This document shows, one piece after another, positions 4,132-6,546 of a stretch of DNA of 6,546 bases (the stretch's first letter is position 1; the number at the start of each line of letters is the position of its first letter). A program made the translations under genes and the position numbers. The notes under the pieces are model-generated. The model saw nothing but the letters and a program-made list of their open reading frames with translations. It searched no databases and was not told the DNA's origin. The stretch covers positions 1-6,546 of the forward strand of contig CAVGTF010000121.1 in the NCBI GenBank assembly GCA_963632245.1. The letters run 5' to 3'. Origin of the DNA: UBA1724 sp963632245 (GTDB lineage Bacteria; Verrucomicrobiota; Lentisphaeria; Oligosphaerales; Oligosphaeraceae).

Positions 4132-5772
4132 ATGCGCGCATTGATCTGGACAATTCTGGTGTTGGGGACCATTGTCGCCCTGCCGCTTGCCTTCCGGCGG
4201 AAAGACGCGGCGCCTCTGCGTGCGGAAAACCGTCTGGTGGTCATTACCGCCAACAACGAGGCCCTTCGGCACGAGACAGAGCTAGCCTTCCGGGAATGGT
4301 ATCGTGGGCGTCATCCGGGGGAGGATGTCTCCATTGACTGGCGGACGCCTGGCGGGACCTCCGAGATCGTCCGGTTCCTCCGCAGCACCTTCGTCGCCAA
4401 TGCTCGGCACGCCTGGGGGCTCCGCGGCGCTGCGCGCCCGGAGGGCGTCTCTGCGGTGCCCTGGAGCGATGGGCTCTCCGTGGCGATCTTTGGGGGGAGC
4501 TGTCCCGAGGATCCCACGCAGGCGGAGGCCTGGCGATGGTTCCGGGAGAGCTCTGTTGGGGTGGATGTGGATGTCATGCAGGGGGGCGGCCAATATGACC
4601 ACGAGGGGTTGCGTCGGAGCGGCATGCTCTCGCCAGCCGGCGTCCAGGCACGCCATCCCGAGTGGTTTCAGGGGGCGGAGCCCATTTTGTCTCCGGGCGG
4701 AGGCGGCGAGGTCTGGTATGATAAGACCGACTGCTATTACGCCGTGTGCTTCTCCACTTTCGGCATCGTCTACAACCCGGATCGGTTGGCACAGGCCGGC
4801 TTTTCGCCCGAGGAAATCCGGGATTTCGGCAGAAAATGGAGCCATCTGGCGGATCCGCGGCTCTATGGCGGCGTGGGCCTGGCGGATCCCTCGCAGTCCG
4901 GCTCCATCGTCAAGTGCTTCGAGATGCTGATTCAGCGGGAGATGCAGGATGCCCTCCAGGAGGAGCATCCCGGCGTTCCCGTAGAGGAATTGCGCCCCAC
5001 TGCCGAGGAGCTGGATCGCGCCTGGCAGCGCGCCATGACCCTCCTGAAGAAGCTGGGCGGCAATGCCGCGTATCTGACCTTTTCTGCCAGCAAGGTGCCC
5101 GTGGACGCCGCCAGCGGGCAGATTGCGGCGGGGATGTGCATCGACTTCTACGGCCGTTCGCAGGCGGAGTGGGAGCGTGTCCAGCAGGGCAGGGAGGTGG
5201 TCCGCTACCGTACGCCCACCGCCGCCTCAACCGTCTCTGCGGATCCCGTGGCGATCCTCCGCGGTGCCCCTCATCGGAAATTGGCTGAGGAATATGTGGA
5301 TTTCCTCCTCTCACCAGAGGCGCAGATGCTCTGGGGAAAGCGTGCGGGGAGTCCCGGCGGCCCCCGGGACTACACCCTCTATCGCCTGCCCGTGCGTCGC
5401 GACATGTTCCAGGGAGAGGCGCTGGAGAACACCGTCTTCGGGGACGAACGGCCCCTCCTGTTGGCAGAGCAATTCCGCTACCGCGGCGATTGGACGGGGC
5501 GGCTTTTCCAGTCCATCCGGATTCTCGTGAAGACCATGCTCATTGACTGCGGCCCCGAGTTGCGGGCGTCCTGGGGGCGGATTTTATCGGACGGCGGTTG
5601 GGAGGCGCTCTCCGAGGAGCGCCGGGAGGCCTTCGAGGCGCTGCCTTTCCCCTACCGCGAGACCCGCGAGGCCACCGCCAGCCTGGATTCCCCCCAGGAG
5701 GAGGCGCGCCTGCGACGAGAATGGCTCCTCTTCTTCCGGGAACACTATCGACTGGCGGCGGAGGGGAAATGA
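4132..5772 (+). CDS. Membrane-anchored or exported extracellular solute-binding protein (ABC-type)
   Basis: A 546-aa protein from the ATG at 4132. It begins with a short basic N-terminus, a hydrophobic segment (residues 4-21) and then RRKD, which reads as a signal anchor or atypical signal peptide; there is no lipobox Cys. The rest fits a periplasmic binding protein of the iron/thiamine/spermidine superfamily: a VVITANNEA first strand (about 33-41), WRTPGGTSE (70-78), HPEWF (175-179), FGIVYNP (210-216), LADPSQSGS (250-258), GMCIDFYG (334-341) and YVDFLLSPEAQ (388-398). The long C-terminal extension past residue 400 makes it larger than typical binding proteins (300-400 aa). An in-frame ATG at 4066 would add 22 residues before the hydrophobic segment; I reject it because it spoils the export signal, though neither start has a Shine-Dalgarno. 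The ligand cannot be read from sequence. No ABC permease or ATPase follows within the window; a PilT-like gene comes 33 nt later. Confidence 0.8.
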   Translation: MRALIWTILVLGTIVALPLAFRRKDAAPLRAENRLVVITANNEALRHETELAFREWYRGRHPGEDVSIDWRTPGGTSEIVRFLRSTFVANARHAWGLRGAARPEGVSAVPWSDGLSVAIFGGSCPEDPTQAEAWRWFRESSVGVDVDVMQGGGQYDHEGLRRSGMLSPAGVQARHPEWFQGAEPILSPGGGGEVWYDKTDCYYAVCFSTFGIVYNPDRLAQAGFSPEEIRDFGRKWSHLADPRLYGGVGLADPSQSGSIVKCFEMLIQREMQDALQEEHPGVPVEELRPTAEELDRAWQRAMTLLKKLGGNAAYLTFSASKVPVDAASGQIAAGMCIDFYGRSQAEWERVQQGREVVRYRTPTAASTVSADPVAILRGAPHRKLAEEYVDFLLSPEAQMLWGKRAGSPGGPRDYTLYRLPVRRDMFQGEALENTVFGDERPLLLAEQFRYRGDWTGRLFQSIRILVKTMLIDCGPELRASWGRILSDGGWEALSEERREAFEALPFPYRETREATASLDSPQEEARLRREWLLFFREHYRLAAEGK

Positions 5773-5790
5773 AGCATTGCGATACCACTC

Positions 5791-5797
5791 AAGGAGG
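5791..5797 (+). promoter_or_regulatory. Shine-Dalgarno for the PilT-like gene
   Basis: AAGGAGG, with 8 nt to the ATG at 5806, is a near-perfect ribosome-binding site. It fixes the start of the right-edge gene. Confidence 0.85.
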
Positions 5798-5805
5798 AAC
5801 CCTTC

Positions 5806-6546
5806 ATGACTAGCGCGGATAGAGTGCGGAATCTGTGTCTTCAGATGGATGCCCGGGACGCCAGCGATCTCTTCCTTAGCGCAGAACGGCCTCCCAGCTT
5901 CCGCCGCCACGGCGTGGTGGAGACCCTCGCCGAGCCGCCGCTGACTCTGGCGGAGGTGGAGGCATTCATCCGCGAGTGCCTGCCACAGGGCACCTGGGAA
6001 CGCCTCCAGCGCGACCGCGATCTGGATTTGGGCACTCAGATGGGCGAAGATGTCCGTCTGCGTGTCAATCTCTCTTTCCGTATGGGGAGTCCCGCGCTGG
6101 TGATCCGCAGAGTGCCCTCCGGCGCACTCTCCTTCGAGGCGCTCCATCTGCCGCCCGTCATCCGGAGCCTCTGCGAATGCCCCCGGGGACTCATCCTGGT
6201 CACCGGTGCCACCGGCTCCGGAAAGAGCACCACCATGGCGGCGATGCTCAATTCCATCAACACGCGCTTCGCACGCCATATCGTCACCCTGGAGGACCCC
6301 ATCGAATTCGTGCACCGGGATGTTCGTTCCGTGGTGACGCAGCGGGAGATCGGCGGCGACTCCCTGGATTTCGCCCAGGCGCTGCGGCATGTGGTGCGAC
6401 AGAATCCGGATGTCATCTTCCTGGGCGAGCTCCGTGATTTGGAGACCATCCAGACTGCCATCAGCGCCGCCATGACCGGCCATCTGGTGGTGGCGACCTT
6501 CCATACCGTGGACGCCGAACAGACCCTGGAGCGAATCCTCAACTAC
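5806..6546 (+). CDS. pilT: PilT/PilU-family type IV pilus retraction ATPase (partial, runs off right edge)
   Basis: The first 247 residues are present. PilT-type hexameric ATPases power disassembly of type IV pili from the cytosolic face of the inner membrane. The N-terminal PAS-like domain (about 1-105) includes the family-typical ASDLFLS start. Then follow Walker A GATGSGKST (134-142), the Asp box TLEDPIEF (161-168), Walker B region DVIFLGELRD (202-211, E208) and the His box MTGHLVVATFHT (223-234, H233). All catalytic boxes are intact. The His box differs from the commoner 'ETGHLVFGTLHT', and E208 is followed by LRD rather than MRD, so this may be a PilT paralogue or PilU rather than the main PilT. 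The C-terminal part, including the AIRAGE region, lies beyond the window. The gene sits 33 nt after the solute-binding protein gene, suggesting one transcript, though the two functions are not obviously linked. Confidence 0.93.
   Translation, partial: MTSADRVRNLCLQMDARDASDLFLSAERPPSFRRHGVVETLAEPPLTLAEVEAFIRECLPQGTWERLQRDRDLDLGTQMGEDVRLRVNLSFRMGSPALVIRRVPSGALSFEALHLPPVIRSLCECPRGLILVTGATGSGKSTTMAAMLNSINTRFARHIVTLEDPIEFVHRDVRSVVTQREIGGDSLDFAQALRHVVRQNPDVIFLGELRDLETIQTAISAAMTGHLVVATFHTVDAEQTLERILNY

Noticed and set aside
5584..6504. Long minus-strand frame (306 codons) opposite the solute-binding and PilT-like genes
   Set aside because: It spans two well-supported plus-strand genes and has no motif of its own; it is a GC-driven shadow.

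Overview
The window looks like chromosomal (or large-replicon) DNA of a GC-rich bacterium, most likely in the Verrucomicrobiota or a close PVC relative. This rests on family resemblance recalled from memory: the membrane-anchored solute-binding protein, with its WRTPGGTSE, HPEWF and LADPSQSGS motifs, resembles a type I associate with that phylum, and the PilT-like ATPase fits. No rRNA or other phylogenetic marker is present, so the assignment is an inference.

Layout. Positions 1-925 hold no convincing gene. This region is lower in GC and compositionally odd. It carries repeated TAGTATAG-type elements, an exact 11-bp direct repeat, two inverted repeats, an 82-nt stretch with a single G, and a following G+T-rich tract that runs almost up to the first gene. 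Next comes a tight pair: a 113-aa winged-helix protein (926-1267) and, after one base, a 365-aa divergent tubulin/FtsZ-superfamily GTPase (1269-2366). After a 95-nt gap with small palindromes comes a 504-aa cytosolic Hanks-type Ser/Thr kinase (2462-3976), with a disordered N-terminal arm and a GTG start. A 155-nt GC-rich spacer separates this from a second group: a membrane-anchored solute-binding protein (4132-5772) and, 33 nt later, a PilT-type retraction ATPase (5806 onward) that runs off the right edge.

How the genes may work together. The order non-coding repeat region, small winged-helix protein, tubulin-like GTPase is the same as in plasmid/phage type III partition loci (tubC-tubR-tubZ). 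In those, TubR binds the centromere tubC and couples it to TubZ filaments. The kinase that follows on the same strand is not part of any TubZRC system I know. It could regulate the GTPase or the winged-helix protein by phosphorylation. I regard the winged-helix/tubulin-like/kinase trio, with its unusual upstream region, as the most likely undescribed system here. The sequence shows the gene order and motifs; the partition or cytoskeletal role is inference. The solute-binding protein and PilT-like gene look like a separate housekeeping transcription unit.
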